The notes below the pieces were generated by a model. The model made no database searches. It saw only the letters and a list, made by a program, of their open reading frames with translations, and was not told the origin of the DNA. The position numbers and the translations under genes were made by a program. DNA of 64,000 bases. Source: Scybalocola_A sp900557175. Its GTDB lineage: Bacteria > Bacillota > Clostridia > Lachnospirales > Lachnospiraceae. Position 1 is the first letter of the stretch. Every line of letters starts with the position of its first letter. The DNA lies in assembly GCA_937890745.1 (NCBI GenBank), contig CALADH010000090.1, positions 21,273 to 85,272 on the forward strand. Direction: 5' to 3'. Below, piece after piece: positions 18,027 to 27,845 of the stretch.

Positions 18027-21000
18027 ATGGATTATAAGCTTGTTTTATTTGGAAATGGTATATATAAAGAGATTGAATTGGATTTACAAAACTGTCAGCA
18101 GCTATTGATTGGAACAACACCGGAATGCCGGATACGGTTTAACCGGGAATATTTTTTTGAAGATTTTGTAATTTCGGCAGCGATTAAAAACGGGCAGTGG
18201 ACGCTTGGCTGTCTTCAAAATGTTTGTTTTAAGACGGGAGGGCTTTTAAAACAGTCTTTTGTGACATTGACGGCCGGTGACAGCCTTACTGTATGCTATG
18301 AAAAAAATGACGGACAGCTTTTTCAGATTGATTTTATGTATGACCGCGAGCGTCAGGGGATGACTTATGATAAGTATGTGGAAATAGGAAATTTATGCGA
18401 ATTAATGCTCGGCAATGCAGCCGGCTGTCATATACAGATCAATGATGAGATTATACAAAATGAATATGCATTATTGACGGCGGCTTCCGGGGAATATTAT
18501 CTCAGCGCCCCCTCGCAAAGGCTTGCTCTGTATAAAAACGGCTATAAGGCGGCTGCAGGCACAGCCGTTAAAATTTCAGACAGTGATTTTTTTTCAATTG
18601 CCGGATATAGTTTTTGTTTATTGGGCGGCTGCCTGTATTTTAACGGAATGGGAAAAATCAGCACAGCTTTGCCTGTGTATACAGTGAAAGAAAGTGTCAA
18701 CCGGCAGCAGTATCCTAAGTTTCAGAAAAATGCAAGGCAGGAATATGTGATGACCGGTCAGCCGATAGAGGTACTTGCACCAAAATCTATGCCGTCAGAG
18801 CCAAAACGCAATTTAGTGATGACGCTTGTGCCGGTGATTGCTGCGCTTGTTCTGATGGTTGCCCTAAGAGGCGTGATGGGCGGCGGCGGTATGTTTGTCA
18901 TTTACAGTGTGGCAACAATGGCGCTTGGCGGTATCATGTCGGTGTGGACATATATTAATGACGGCAAGGAATACCGGAAAAATAAGGCGCTCAGAGAAGA
19001 AAAATATGAGGCTTATATTGAGGTGTGCCGTGAAAAGCTTGAAAGACAGAGGGAAAAAGAGCTGGCGGTGATGAATTATACATATGTGTCGCCGGATGTA
19101 TCGGCAGGTTTTGTATTTGATTTTGACAGCAGGCTTTTTGAGCGGCGGCCGAAAGACCGGGATTATCTGACGGTTTATTTGGGCAGCGGTTATGTGCCGA
19201 CGGCACTTCCGGTAAAATGCCGGGAAATCGAATATAAGGATGTTGAGGATGATTTACAGGATTATCCGTCACAGCTTCGGGATGAGTATGCCTATCTTAA
19301 AAATGCCCCGGTTGTTTTGGATTTAAAGACTGTGAATGCCGCAGGCATTGTCGGTAATGAAAATAAGCTTTATCAAATGCTTAAAAATATAGTATTTGAT
19401 CTGGCAGTCCGTCACTATTATGCGGATGTGAAATTTTACTTTATATTTTCTGAAGACAAGAAAAATCGGTTTTACTGGATGCGCTGGCTGAAAAATGCTT
19501 ATAACACTGAGGAAGATACAAGAAGTTTTATGTATGATGAGGAAAGTTATAAGCGGGGACTTGAATTTTTATATGGCGAGCTGTCGCGGCGTGAAAGTGA
19601 CAAAGAGAATAAAAAAATGTTTTTGCCGCATTACATTGTGTTTGTCTATGAATCGGCGCTTTTAAATTCACATCCGATTGCACGCTACATCAGCATTGCA
19701 AAGACACTTGGCTTTACCTTTATTTTTCTTGAAAAATACAGAGAACTTTTGTCGGCGGATTGTAATGTGATGGTGACGCTTGATGAGACATCAAATCAGG
19801 GCAGTCTGATTGACTGTGCGGATGGCAGGCATTATCAAAATTTTGCTTATCCGCATATTTCATCGGAAACAGTGACATCATGTGCGCTGAAGATGGGAAG
19901 TGTTTATGCTGATGAAATTAGTCTTGAAAAGAGCCTGACAAAAAATATTTCGCTGTATGAGCTTCTTGGCATTATGAACGCAGATGACTTAAATTTGAAA
20001 AAAAGGTGGGCTGCTTCAAAAATTTATGAATCTATGGCAGCGCCTCTCGGTGTAAAAAGCGGTGATGAGATTGTAAAGCTGGATCTTCATGAAAAATATC
20101 ACGGACCGCACGGACTTGTGGCAGGAACAACCGGTTCAGGAAAAAGTGAGCTTCTTCAGACGTATATATTGTCGATGGCAACTTTGTACCATCCCTATGA
20201 GGTTGGCTTTGTCATTATTGATTTTAAGGGCGGAGGCATGGTCAATCAGTTCAGAAATCTTCCACACTTAAATGGTGCCATTACGAATATTGATGATGGG
20301 GAAATTGAACGGTCACTTTTGTCTATACGTGCCGAGCTCAGAAAACGGCAGGAGCTATTTGCAAAATATGACGTTAATCACATTGATGAGTATATTAAAA
20401 AGTACAAAAATAAAGAGACAGATATTCCGCTGCCGCATTTAATCCTTATTGTCGATGAGTTTGCGGAACTGAAAAGTGATCAGCCGGAATTTATGAAAGA
20501 GCTGATCAGTACGGCAAGAATCGGACGAAGCCTTGGCGTCCACTTGATTCTTGCAACGCAAAAACCGTCGGGTGTTGTTGATAATCAGATATGGAGTAAC
20601 TCGAAGTTTAAACTTTGTCTTAAGGTTCAGAACCGGGAAGACAGTATGGAAGTATTAAAGTCTCCATTGGCTTCGGAAATTAAAGAGGCAGGACGTGCGT
20701 ACCTTCAGGTAGGCAATAATGAAATTTTTCAGCTTTTTCAATCGGCTTATAGCGGCGCATGGGCTGAGGGAAATCATGTAGGCATGCAAAGTGCATTTAC
20801 ATTATCAAAAATTGCGCTTTCCGGTCACCGTGATACGATTTACCGGCAGAAACCGGTGAAAAATGAGGGCGGAAAAAGGCAGCTTGAGGCGCTTGTCGAT
20901 TATGTCCATCATTATTGTGAGGCAAATCATATAGAGAAGCTGCCGCCGATTTGTCTGGAGCCTTTAGCGGAAATATTGCCGTGGCCGAAACAAAGCTATT

Positions 21001-22592
21001 ATGATGTACAGCCTGTTGTCACTGTACCTGTCGGTATGCTCGATGATCCTGAGCGTCAGAGCCAGAGAGAATTTATGGTTGATTTTACAAGGAATCATAT
21101 ATTTATTCTCGGTTCGGCACGTTATGGAAAAACCAATGTGCTGATGACAATGATTCATGGCCTTTCTCAAATTTATACACCGAAAGAGGTTAATATTTAT
21201 ATTCTTGATTTTGCGTCGATGATGCTTAAACGGTTTGAGGGACTTGCACATGTGGGCGGTGTTGTGACATCAGTGGAGGATGAAAAACTAAAAACATTTA
21301 TGAAGATGATGGCGTCAGAAACGAAACGGCGAAAGGAAATTTTGCTGCGCAGCGGCCTCGGTTCATTTGAGGCATATAAGCGCAGCGGCCATAACCAGCT
21401 GCCGCAGATTATTATTATGATCGATAATGTTGCGGCTTTCCGCGAATTGTATGAAAAGTTTGAGAACCAGCTGCTGGCTTTATGCAGAGAAGGACTTTCT
21501 CTCGGTATTTCTGTTGTGGCATCAAACCTTCAGACATCCGGCTTCGGATATAAGTATTTGTCAAATTTTGCAGGGAGAATTTGTCTGTACTGCAATGACA
21601 GTAATGAATACGGGTATCTTTTTGATCATTGTAAAAAGAAGCTTAAAAATGTACCGGGACGCGCACTGACTGAAATCGACCGCAAAACTTATGAAATACA
21701 GGTTTATCAGGCATTTGACGGTGAAGATGAGATGCAGCAGGCAGAAGCCGCGAAGGCTTATATTGAGCGGATCAATAAAAATAATCCGGGGCTTCGGGCA
21801 GTAAAGATTCCAGAAATACCGTCAGTTTTAACAAAAGCCTACATAGACAGAAATTTTCCGGATATATGCTGCCGGCCGTATGAAATTTTTCTCGGTATTG
21901 ATTATGCGACAACAGAGCTTACAAAAATGTCCATGCTTAATCAGGGCGTTTTAGGGCTTTGCGGAGTGCCGCATATGGGAAAAACAAATTTTATACGGTA
22001 TATGCTGACAACGCTTTCAATGGCGCGCGAAAAGGCGCCGGTGGAGTGCTATATCATCGACAGTGTTGATAAAAAGTTATCTGATTTTTCACAATTTCCT
22101 ATTGTGCGGGCATATACGGCAGATATCTCAGAATATAAGATGATGCTCGGCTATTTTATTCATGTCATGGAGGAACGGTATCAGTGGATGATCGACGGCA
22201 TGGAGGAGAAGATGGAAAGTGCGCCGCTGCTGCTTTGGATGGTCCAGAATAATGATGTTATTGCGGAGCTGAGCGGTGACAGAGAGATGATGAAACTTTA
22301 TCATCTGCTTTGTACAAAATACAGAGCATTAAAAATATGCATTATTTATACGGATTTGGAAAATGCGGCAATCAATTACAGTGCGCCGGAGGTTTTAAAG
22401 CAGCTTCGTGACGGTAAAAATTTCCTTATATTTACAAATATCGGCGAACAGAAGCTATGTGATGTTGCCTACAGTGTGTCTAAGGAATATGCAAAGCCTC
22501 TTGAAGCTGGCGAAGCTTACCATTTCAGCGGAAGCACAGTATGTAAGATTAAAACAGTTTTAATGGAAAGTGAGGCAGAGAATGGAGAATAA
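18027..22592 (+). CDS. essC: EssC/YukBA-type T7SS motor ATPase, 1521 aa
   Basis: The start is set at ATG 18027, preceded by GAAAGGTG; an in-frame GTG at 18003 has a poorer site. Two N-terminal FHA-like domains (about 1-105 and 110-210) are followed by two membrane helices near 270-315. Three FtsK/SpoIIIE ATPase domains follow. D1 has Walker A GTTGSGKS (700-707) and a canonical Walker B LIVDEF. D2 has GSARYGKT (1029-1036) but Walker B MIDNV. D3 has GVPHMGKT (1313-1320) but IIDSV. Only D1 keeps the catalytic acid, as in characterised EssC proteins, where D1 does most of the work. It drives substrate export through the membrane. The stop overlaps the next gene. Confidence 0.95.
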   Translation: MDYKLVLFGNGIYKEIELDLQNCQQLLIGTTPECRIRFNREYFFEDFVISAAIKNGQWTLGCLQNVCFKTGGLLKQSFVTLTAGDSLTVCYEKNDGQLFQIDFMYDRERQGMTYDKYVEIGNLCELMLGNAAGCHIQINDEIIQNEYALLTAASGEYYLSAPSQRLALYKNGYKAAAGTAVKISDSDFFSIAGYSFCLLGGCLYFNGMGKISTALPVYTVKESVNRQQYPKFQKNARQEYVMTGQPIEVLAPKSMPSEPKRNLVMTLVPVIAALVLMVALRGVMGGGGMFVIYSVATMALGGIMSVWTYINDGKEYRKNKALREEKYEAYIEVCREKLERQREKELAVMNYTYVSPDVSAGFVFDFDSRLFERRPKDRDYLTVYLGSGYVPTALPVKCREIEYKDVEDDLQDYPSQLRDEYAYLKNAPVVLDLKTVNAAGIVGNENKLYQMLKNIVFDLAVRHYYADVKFYFIFSEDKKNRFYWMRWLKNAYNTEEDTRSFMYDEESYKRGLEFLYGELSRRESDKENKKMFLPHYIVFVYESALLNSHPIARYISIAKTLGFTFIFLEKYRELLSADCNVMVTLDETSNQGSLIDCADGRHYQNFAYPHISSETVTSCALKMGSVYADEISLEKSLTKNISLYELLGIMNADDLNLKKRWAASKIYESMAAPLGVKSGDEIVKLDLHEKYHGPHGLVAGTTGSGKSELLQTYILSMATLYHPYEVGFVIIDFKGGGMVNQFRNLPHLNGAITNIDDGEIERSLLSIRAELRKRQELFAKYDVNHIDEYIKKYKNKETDIPLPHLILIVDEFAELKSDQPEFMKELISTARIGRSLGVHLILATQKPSGVVDNQIWSNSKFKLCLKVQNREDSMEVLKSPLASEIKEAGRAYLQVGNNEIFQLFQSAYSGAWAEGNHVGMQSAFTLSKIALSGHRDTIYRQKPVKNEGGKRQLEALVDYVHHYCEANHIEKLPPICLEPLAEILPWPKQSYYDVQPVVTVPVGMLDDPERQSQREFMVDFTRNHIFILGSARYGKTNVLMTMIHGLSQIYTPKEVNIYILDFASMMLKRFEGLAHVGGVVTSVEDEKLKTFMKMMASETKRRKEILLRSGLGSFEAYKRSGHNQLPQIIIMIDNVAAFRELYEKFENQLLALCREGLSLGISVVASNLQTSGFGYKYLSNFAGRICLYCNDSNEYGYLFDHCKKKLKNVPGRALTEIDRKTYEIQVYQAFDGEDEMQQAEAAKAYIERINKNNPGLRAVKIPEIPSVLTKAYIDRNFPDICCRPYEIFLGIDYATTELTKMSMLNQGVLGLCGVPHMGKTNFIRYMLTTLSMAREKAPVECYIIDSVDKKLSDFSQFPIVRAYTADISEYKMMLGYFIHVMEERYQWMIDGMEEKMESAPLLLWMVQNNDVIAELSGDREMMKLYHLLCTKYRALKICIIYTDLENAAINYSAPEVLKQLRDGKNFLIFTNIGEQKLCDVAYSVSKEYAKPLEAGEAYHFSGSTVCKIKTVLMESEAENGE

Positions 22593-23091
22593 TATACCAG
22601 TTTTAGTGACAGCCGGCGTCATTTTTGCGGCGGCAACGATGTTTTTTCCTGTAGAGGGGAGATTGGCGCTTGTGATGCGCATTGTCAGAGGAATTATTTT
22701 TGGCATGGAAACGTTTTTGACAGCCGCTGTCGTTTATATTAAATTTCCGACACTGGGCTGGCAGTCTGCGACAATACCTTTGTTTAGTGTGCTTACAGTA
22801 GTTTGTTTCATCATAATGGGCAGTGACCTGTTAAAGGCTGTGCCGGATTTTTTTAGCGGGCAGACAAGGCTGCTTGAACTATCAAAAGTCAAACTTGCAA
22901 AAAGTACACTGCTTCGCGAGTCGGGGACAGAGTATTCAATTCAGGGTTTTCGTCCGGACGGCAAGAAAATGAGAATCCGGGTGAAACGGGAAACCTTTGA
23001 ACGGCTTCGAGAAAAAGGTGACGGCAGAGCAGATGACAGGCTTAGGATTGAAATTTATCCGAAGACAAAAATTTTCAGTGCAGTTTTATAA
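22582..23091 (+). CDS. membrane protein with C-terminal soluble domain, unknown, 169 aa
   Basis: The gene overlaps the last bases of essC; ATG 22582 follows a GTGAGG site, and GTG 22570 is an alternative start. Three hydrophobic segments lie at about 4-20, 27-50 and 57-76. A basic soluble domain of about 75 residues (TEYSIQGFRPDGKKMRIRVKRETF) looks like mixed beta/alpha. I do not recognise the family. Its coupling to essC suggests a membrane component. It does not resemble EsaA (much larger) or EssA. Confidence 0.6.
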   Translation: MENNIPVLVTAGVIFAAATMFFPVEGRLALVMRIVRGIIFGMETFLTAAVVYIKFPTLGWQSATIPLFSVLTVVCFIIMGSDLLKAVPDFFSGQTRLLELSKVKLAKSTLLRESGTEYSIQGFRPDGKKMRIRVKRETFERLREKGDGRADDRLRIEIYPKTKIFSAVL

Positions 23092-23114
23092 AATATTCAG
23101 GGAGAAAGAAAAAG

Positions 23115-23459
23115 ATGGAAAAAGTGATTTATTGGCCGATTGGCTCATGCGTAATTTTGAAAAATTCTGTGAGAAAGGTTGTTATTATTGCCCGCGGGCT
23201 TGCGACAGCGATTGACGGGACACCGAAATATTTCGATTATGGCGGCTGCCTTTATCCGGAGGGGCTTGTCGGTGATCAGCTTTTATTTTTTAACCATGAA
23301 GACATTGCAGAGCTTGTGTATGAGGGCTATAAAGATGAAGATGAGACAAGAATGAATGATTATGTCAATACGTGGGTGAAAGAGACAGGACTTGAAAAGG
23401 GTGATATTTACGAACTGAGTAAAGTAAAAAAATATGGGGCAGAAGAAAAGAAAGGGTGA
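23115..23459 (+). CDS. DUF4176 family protein, T7SS-associated
   Basis: The residues WPIGSCVILKN..RKVVIIAR near the start, DYGGCLYPEG in the middle and LLFFNHEDI..LVYEGY at the end match the DUF4176 pattern, a small family repeatedly found beside LXG toxins and EssC in Firmicutes. The function is unknown; a chaperone or adaptor role for cargo is often suggested. Length (114) is typical. It overlaps the next gene by one base (TGATG). Confidence 0.82.
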   Translation: MEKVIYWPIGSCVILKNSVRKVVIIARGLATAIDGTPKYFDYGGCLYPEGLVGDQLLFFNHEDIAELVYEGYKDEDETRMNDYVNTWVKETGLEKGDIYELSKVKKYGAEEKKG

Positions 23460-23875
23460 TGGCAATGTCAGAACTTTCGGTATTAAGAAATAAGAGAAGT
23501 GCAAAGATAAGTGAAAAAAGACGGTGTGAGGTAAAGATTGAAGAAATTGAAGAAAAGCTCACACGAATGAGAAGTGCAAAGGAAAAAATGACCTCATTTA
23601 AAGCAGATGTGCTTGCTCATAAAAACAGGACAAAAGGTATGAAGGATGATGTTGTACAGTGGGAAGGTGATAAAAAGAATCATCATTTATCAGAAGCGGA
23701 GGCGCTTTCGGATGAGCTTGAAAGCTATTACAGAGATACCGATAAAGCGCTGGACAGCATATGTGACGTCATCACATCACTGGAGAATGAAAAAATCAGA
23801 CAGGCCGGAATACTCGGAGGTATTATTTCAGCCATTAATTCTATCGGAAACGAAATTGAGAAGCTGCTCAATTAA
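23459..23875 (+). CDS. small helical coiled-coil protein, LXG-partner type
   Basis: The start is ATG 23459, overlapping the DUF4176 stop; ATG 23465 is an alternative. The 138 residues are nearly all helical and charged, with a helix-turn-helix hairpin around QWEGDKKNHH. The Trp-Glu-Gly in the turn resembles WXG proteins and the DUF5082-type helical partners of LXG proteins. It lies between DUF4176 and the LXG gene, the usual place for such targeting partners. I infer that it pairs with the LXG N-terminus and helps deliver it to EssC. Confidence 0.7.
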   Translation: MAMSELSVLRNKRSAKISEKRRCEVKIEEIEEKLTRMRSAKEKMTSFKADVLAHKNRTKGMKDDVVQWEGDKKNHHLSEAEALSDELESYYRDTDKALDSICDVITSLENEKIRQAGILGGIISAINSIGNEIEKLLN

Positions 23876-23899
23876 GGCAGATGAAATGGAGGGATATAA

Positions 23900-24190
23900 A
23901 TGCGGCTGATAAGTATAAATCAGATGATACTGATGCTAAAGCTTAGCGAACTTGGACAGAATGCGGAAAAAATGCATATTGAAGCGCAGCGTATAAGCTG
24001 TGAAAGCGACGGCAATACATTTTCGGCTTATGTGGAAGCGCTTGATAAAATTACAGAGATGATGAACGCTTATGCGGCTTTTCTAGAACATGATATAAAA
24101 GAAATACAGCAGTCGGTTTATGAAATAAAGCAGACAGACATACTGCTGGCAGACCGTTGGCAGCTGAGTGGGAACGGAGGTGATAAATAA
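23900..24190 (+). CDS. second small helical protein, LXG-partner type, 96 aa
   Basis: A GGAGGGA site precedes ATG 23900, and the stop overlaps the LXG start (TAATG). The protein is predicted to be two long amphipathic helices, with no clear WXG turn. Small helical proteins of this size in this position form complexes with LXG domains. It might also be compared with the YwqI/TIGR04197 group. The assignment is by context and length. Confidence 0.65.
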   Translation: MRLISINQMILMLKLSELGQNAEKMHIEAQRISCESDGNTFSAYVEALDKITEMMNAYAAFLEHDIKEIQQSVYEIKQTDILLADRWQLSGNGGDK

Positions 24191-25866
24191 TGACAAAAGT
24201 CAGCATTTCCTCTTTAGACATGCCGGTGTATATGTGCGGCCATTGTTCGGCACATATAAAATATGAGGATATAAGGACGGTTATCGACGAGTCCTCAAGG
24301 CGGTTTGCACAGTGGAAGGAAATTATGGAAAAATGTGCAAAAAATATGCAGAGTCTTACAGAGTCCGAACAGTTTTCAGGTGAGACGGCAGACAGTATTA
24401 AGTGTTATCTGAGCGAGGTTCATGGACTTTTGTTTCAGATGATCGCTTCAGTATTTTCAGATTTTTCGGGAAAATATATTTTGTATCGTGACGGATACTA
24501 TAATATTGACGGAAATAAGGATACGGAGCTTGAGTTTTATAGTCTGCAAAATATTAGTAACGAATATATTCTGCGGAGAAATGAGTTTGCGGACAATGAC
24601 GGGAATATCAGATACGTTATTGATTCTGTCAGTGATATCGCTGCCATTCCAATGCCGGATTGGTCGTATGCGGCTTCGCGCATGAAAAATATGTATAAAA
24701 AAGCAGGGAAACTCAATAGAGATTTCGATGATTATGAATATGCATCAGCTCAAGCGGCGGAGGATTTAATGCAGCTGATCACATCGGTGACGGCGCTGAT
24801 TAAAGATTATGACACCGGTAAAACTGTCAATCCGACAACTTATGAAAGCAGTGATTTTTTTAAGAGTGCGGCACTTAAGGAGGCTGTCTGTTGTGTCAAT
24901 GCCAGCCAAAATTATCTTAATGAACATATGGACGGGATTGAAGCGGCCTATGCAGATGAGGCCCGTGTCCGTGAACAGATTCAGAAGGAATATGAGGAAG
25001 AACTGGCAAAAGCGCGGGAAAAAGCCGGAATTTTGCAAGTTATAAGCGGTATAGGACTGGCAGTTGTCGGTACCCTTGCGATTGTGGGCACTGCAGGTGC
25101 AGCAACGCCGCTGGTCGCAGTCGGTATGGTTTCAGGCATTGGGACGTGCGTCTTTGCCGGGGCGGAAGTTCTGGAAGGCAGCGAAAATTTTTATTATGGC
25201 AGTCAGGGAGATATAACGACAAAGTCGTGGAATCCTGTGCGTGATACAATTTTTTTCGGCAATCAGGAAATATATGATTTTACAAAAGATGCTTTTTCAA
25301 CAGTGGCAGGTCTGTCAGTTCCGGCGGCAAAGGCAGGTAAAACAGCAGTGGCTATGCGGCGTTCAAAATTCTACGGCAGTGGCATCAAAGGCGCCTGCAG
25401 CAAAGAAATTTTAGAGGAGGTCGCTACTCAGGAGGGACTTAAAGCGGCAGAAAAAGAATTTATAAAAGATAAAGCAACCGATGTAGTTAAGGAAAATGTA
25501 AGCAATCCGCTGATAGATCATTTCGACGATGAAATCGGTCTTAATGATATGCAAAAGGAAGTTGTAAAAAAGGCTTCAGATTATGCGATTGATAAAGGCG
25601 TGGATAAAGGTCTGGAAAGTAAAGCAGGCGAATTTTGGGATAAACCGGATGATTATAAGGCGTACAAAGATATCCGCGGTGTGAAAAAGGTCGAAAAGCA
25701 ATTTAAGCCTTTGGAAGATATTGGCGATAAAAAGGATAAAGCAAACGATGCGGCAGAAATTTTACTTCATAGCGAAAAGCCGCATGAGATACTGGAGGAG
25801 GCTGAAAAAGACCGCAGTGATTATGAAATATGGAAATCACAGCAGATTTTTTTGCAGCCGGATTAA
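24190..25866 (+). CDS. LXG-type T7SS substrate, C-terminal domain unassigned, 558 aa
   Basis: Residues 1-260 form a long helical domain with FSGETADSIKCYLSEVHGLL near 75-95 and the YRDGYYNIDG segment common in LXG proteins. A Gly/Ala-rich hydrophobic segment at about 280-320 resembles the central part of polymorphic toxins. It is followed by a pretoxin-like region (NPVRDTIFFGNQEIYDFT). The last 180 residues are helical, charged and lysine-rich with no toxin motif that I know. No small immunity gene follows. The next gene is a kinase. The protein could be a toxin with a new domain, a structural substrate, or a scaffold. It is the main secreted-cargo candidate. Confidence 0.8.
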   Translation: MTKVSISSLDMPVYMCGHCSAHIKYEDIRTVIDESSRRFAQWKEIMEKCAKNMQSLTESEQFSGETADSIKCYLSEVHGLLFQMIASVFSDFSGKYILYRDGYYNIDGNKDTELEFYSLQNISNEYILRRNEFADNDGNIRYVIDSVSDIAAIPMPDWSYAASRMKNMYKKAGKLNRDFDDYEYASAQAAEDLMQLITSVTALIKDYDTGKTVNPTTYESSDFFKSAALKEAVCCVNASQNYLNEHMDGIEAAYADEARVREQIQKEYEEELAKAREKAGILQVISGIGLAVVGTLAIVGTAGAATPLVAVGMVSGIGTCVFAGAEVLEGSENFYYGSQGDITTKSWNPVRDTIFFGNQEIYDFTKDAFSTVAGLSVPAAKAGKTAVAMRRSKFYGSGIKGACSKEILEEVATQEGLKAAEKEFIKDKATDVVKENVSNPLIDHFDDEIGLNDMQKEVVKKASDYAIDKGVDKGLESKAGEFWDKPDDYKAYKDIRGVKKVEKQFKPLEDIGDKKDKANDAAEILLHSEKPHEILEEAEKDRSDYEIWKSQQIFLQPD

Positions 25867-25875
25867 TAAAAAACG

Positions 25876-27831
25876 ATGGATATAGGACAATTATTAAATG
25901 ATACATATCGGATTTTAGAGCCCTTAGGTCAGGGCGGGCTCGGAACAATTTATCTCGGCTATCATGAGCATCTTCAGAAATATGTTGTGATTAAGCGGAT
26001 TAAGGACAATTGTGCCGATCGTGTCAATGTGCGGGCTGAGGCGGATATATTAAAGTCTCTGCATCACCGGTTTTTGCCGCAGGTTTATGATTTTATTATG
26101 TCTGAGGACGGTATTTATACGGTGATGGATTATATATGCGGCTATGATTTAAAATATTATATGGATTCAGGAATGGTGCTTGATGAGGCAATGCTCATAC
26201 GGTGGATGAAGCAGCTTTGTGATGTGCTTGATTATCTGCATACACAGCCGCAGCCGATTTATCACTGTGATATTAAACCGGCCAATATTATGATTACAGA
26301 GTCGGGCAATGTGTGTCTTATTGATTTTAATGTCTCGGTGGACGGTGAAAACAATAAGGAGCTGACAGGCTTAAGCAGCAGCTATGCTTCACCGGAACAG
26401 TATCGACGGGCAATGGCAAAAATGCGCTTTGGCACCGGTGATTCGGTACCTATGGACGGAAGAAGCGATATTTACAGTCTTGGCGCAGTTTTTTATGAAA
26501 TTGTCAGCGGCGTGCGTCCGAATGCCTGTCGGGAGAATTATGCGCCGCTTTCCATGCTGTCACATTCCTGCTCGGACGGTTTAGCCAATATTATTGATAA
26601 GATGATGGAGGAAAATCCGAACCGGCGTTTTAAAAGCGCGAAGAAGCTTTTTTTAGCGCTGAAGCATAAGGAAAAATGGGAAAGCAGCTACAGACGGCTC
26701 AGGCGTGCAGGCATGGCGGCGGATATAAGTTTTTGGGTGATTGGGCTTATACTCATATGCTGTATGATTTTCGGCTACAGAGAAACTGTGCAGAACCGCT
26801 TTTTTGAACAGTATGAGCAATTTGCAGCGGCCTCAGAGCAATTGCTTTTAGGTGATACAAATGAGGCGCGGGAGGTATTTTCGCTCGGTACAGAAATATT
26901 AAACACGCCGTCTTATGAACAGGTTATGGAAAATCACAGTGCCCAGACTGTCGATATGCTGCTTGCTTTGGCAAGAACTGCAATGACGCTCGATGATGAT
27001 GAGAGTGCCGTACAGCTGCTTGAACGTGCATTGGCGTTTGATGAAAATAACGGGCAGATATATAAGGAACTGGCCATTGCATATGTCAGACAGCAGCGTT
27101 TTGTTCAGGCACAGATGGCGCTTGACAGGGCGTCTGATTGTGGTATTTCAGATGCGGAGGCTGCATTGATTAAGGCATCTGCCGCACTGGCGCAGGGCGA
27201 TTATGAGACTGCCCGCAATCAGGCTTTGCAGGCATGTGGGAGTACGGAGCATGATGTGTGGGAACGTGCGGCGTATATTGCCGTCAGAGCCTGTGATGCA
27301 CTGGATAAAAATGAAGATTGTGTTTATTTTGCGGCTCAGACAGCAGACAAAAAACACGGTGCTGCGAAAGTGTTTTGGCAGAGCATTGCCGGAGAGGCTT
27401 CGGTGAAGGCGGCAGCGGACTATGAGAATGTTTCTTTGCGTGCAGACAGCGGTTTAAGTCAGGCGGTGCGTACCGGCATTGCCTGTCTTGAGGCGGCAGC
27501 CGGCAGCGGTTATGCGTCCTTTGATGATTTTGAACATCTTGTCTGTCTTTATGAAAAGACGGAAAGTTACAGTCAGGCACAAAAGCTTTTGGGACGTATG
27601 ATGACAGAATTTCCGGGAGAATATACAGTGCCGATGCAGCTTTCTTATATTGAATATAAACAGGAAAATAAAAAGGCAGCAGACATGAGAGATTATAGTG
27701 CCGCCGCAGGAAATTTAAAAAAAGCAAAGGAAAGATGTGCTGTGGCAGGCAAAGACTGGGAGAGTGATGAGACAATGGTACAGCTTGAAGCCATTTTTGA
27801 ATCGCTGAGGGCTCAGGGCTGGCCTGTATAA
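25876..27831 (+). CDS. membrane Ser/Thr protein kinase 2 with TPR region, 651 aa
   Basis: The kinase domain is at about residues 10-270: Gly loop GQGGLG (18-23), Lys40, HCD (130-132) before IKPAN, DFN (150-152) and SSYASPEQ. HRD is changed to HCD and DFG to DFN, while the catalytic and metal-binding Asp residues remain, so activity is possible but regulation may differ from kinase 1. One transmembrane helix lies near 287-306. The outside part is made of TPR-like helices to the end. The ribosome binding site is weak. The gene follows the LXG gene, so it is probably part of the cargo end of the operon and may monitor or be regulated by its substrate. Confidence 0.88.
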   Translation: MDIGQLLNDTYRILEPLGQGGLGTIYLGYHEHLQKYVVIKRIKDNCADRVNVRAEADILKSLHHRFLPQVYDFIMSEDGIYTVMDYICGYDLKYYMDSGMVLDEAMLIRWMKQLCDVLDYLHTQPQPIYHCDIKPANIMITESGNVCLIDFNVSVDGENNKELTGLSSSYASPEQYRRAMAKMRFGTGDSVPMDGRSDIYSLGAVFYEIVSGVRPNACRENYAPLSMLSHSCSDGLANIIDKMMEENPNRRFKSAKKLFLALKHKEKWESSYRRLRRAGMAADISFWVIGLILICCMIFGYRETVQNRFFEQYEQFAAASEQLLLGDTNEAREVFSLGTEILNTPSYEQVMENHSAQTVDMLLALARTAMTLDDDESAVQLLERALAFDENNGQIYKELAIAYVRQQRFVQAQMALDRASDCGISDAEAALIKASAALAQGDYETARNQALQACGSTEHDVWERAAYIAVRACDALDKNEDCVYFAAQTADKKHGAAKVFWQSIAGEASVKAAADYENVSLRADSGLSQAVRTGIACLEAAAGSGYASFDDFEHLVCLYEKTESYSQAQKLLGRMMTEFPGEYTVPMQLSYIEYKQENKKAADMRDYSAAAGNLKKAKERCAVAGKDWESDETMVQLEAIFESLRAQGWPV

Positions 27832-27845
27832 GGGAGATTAAAACA

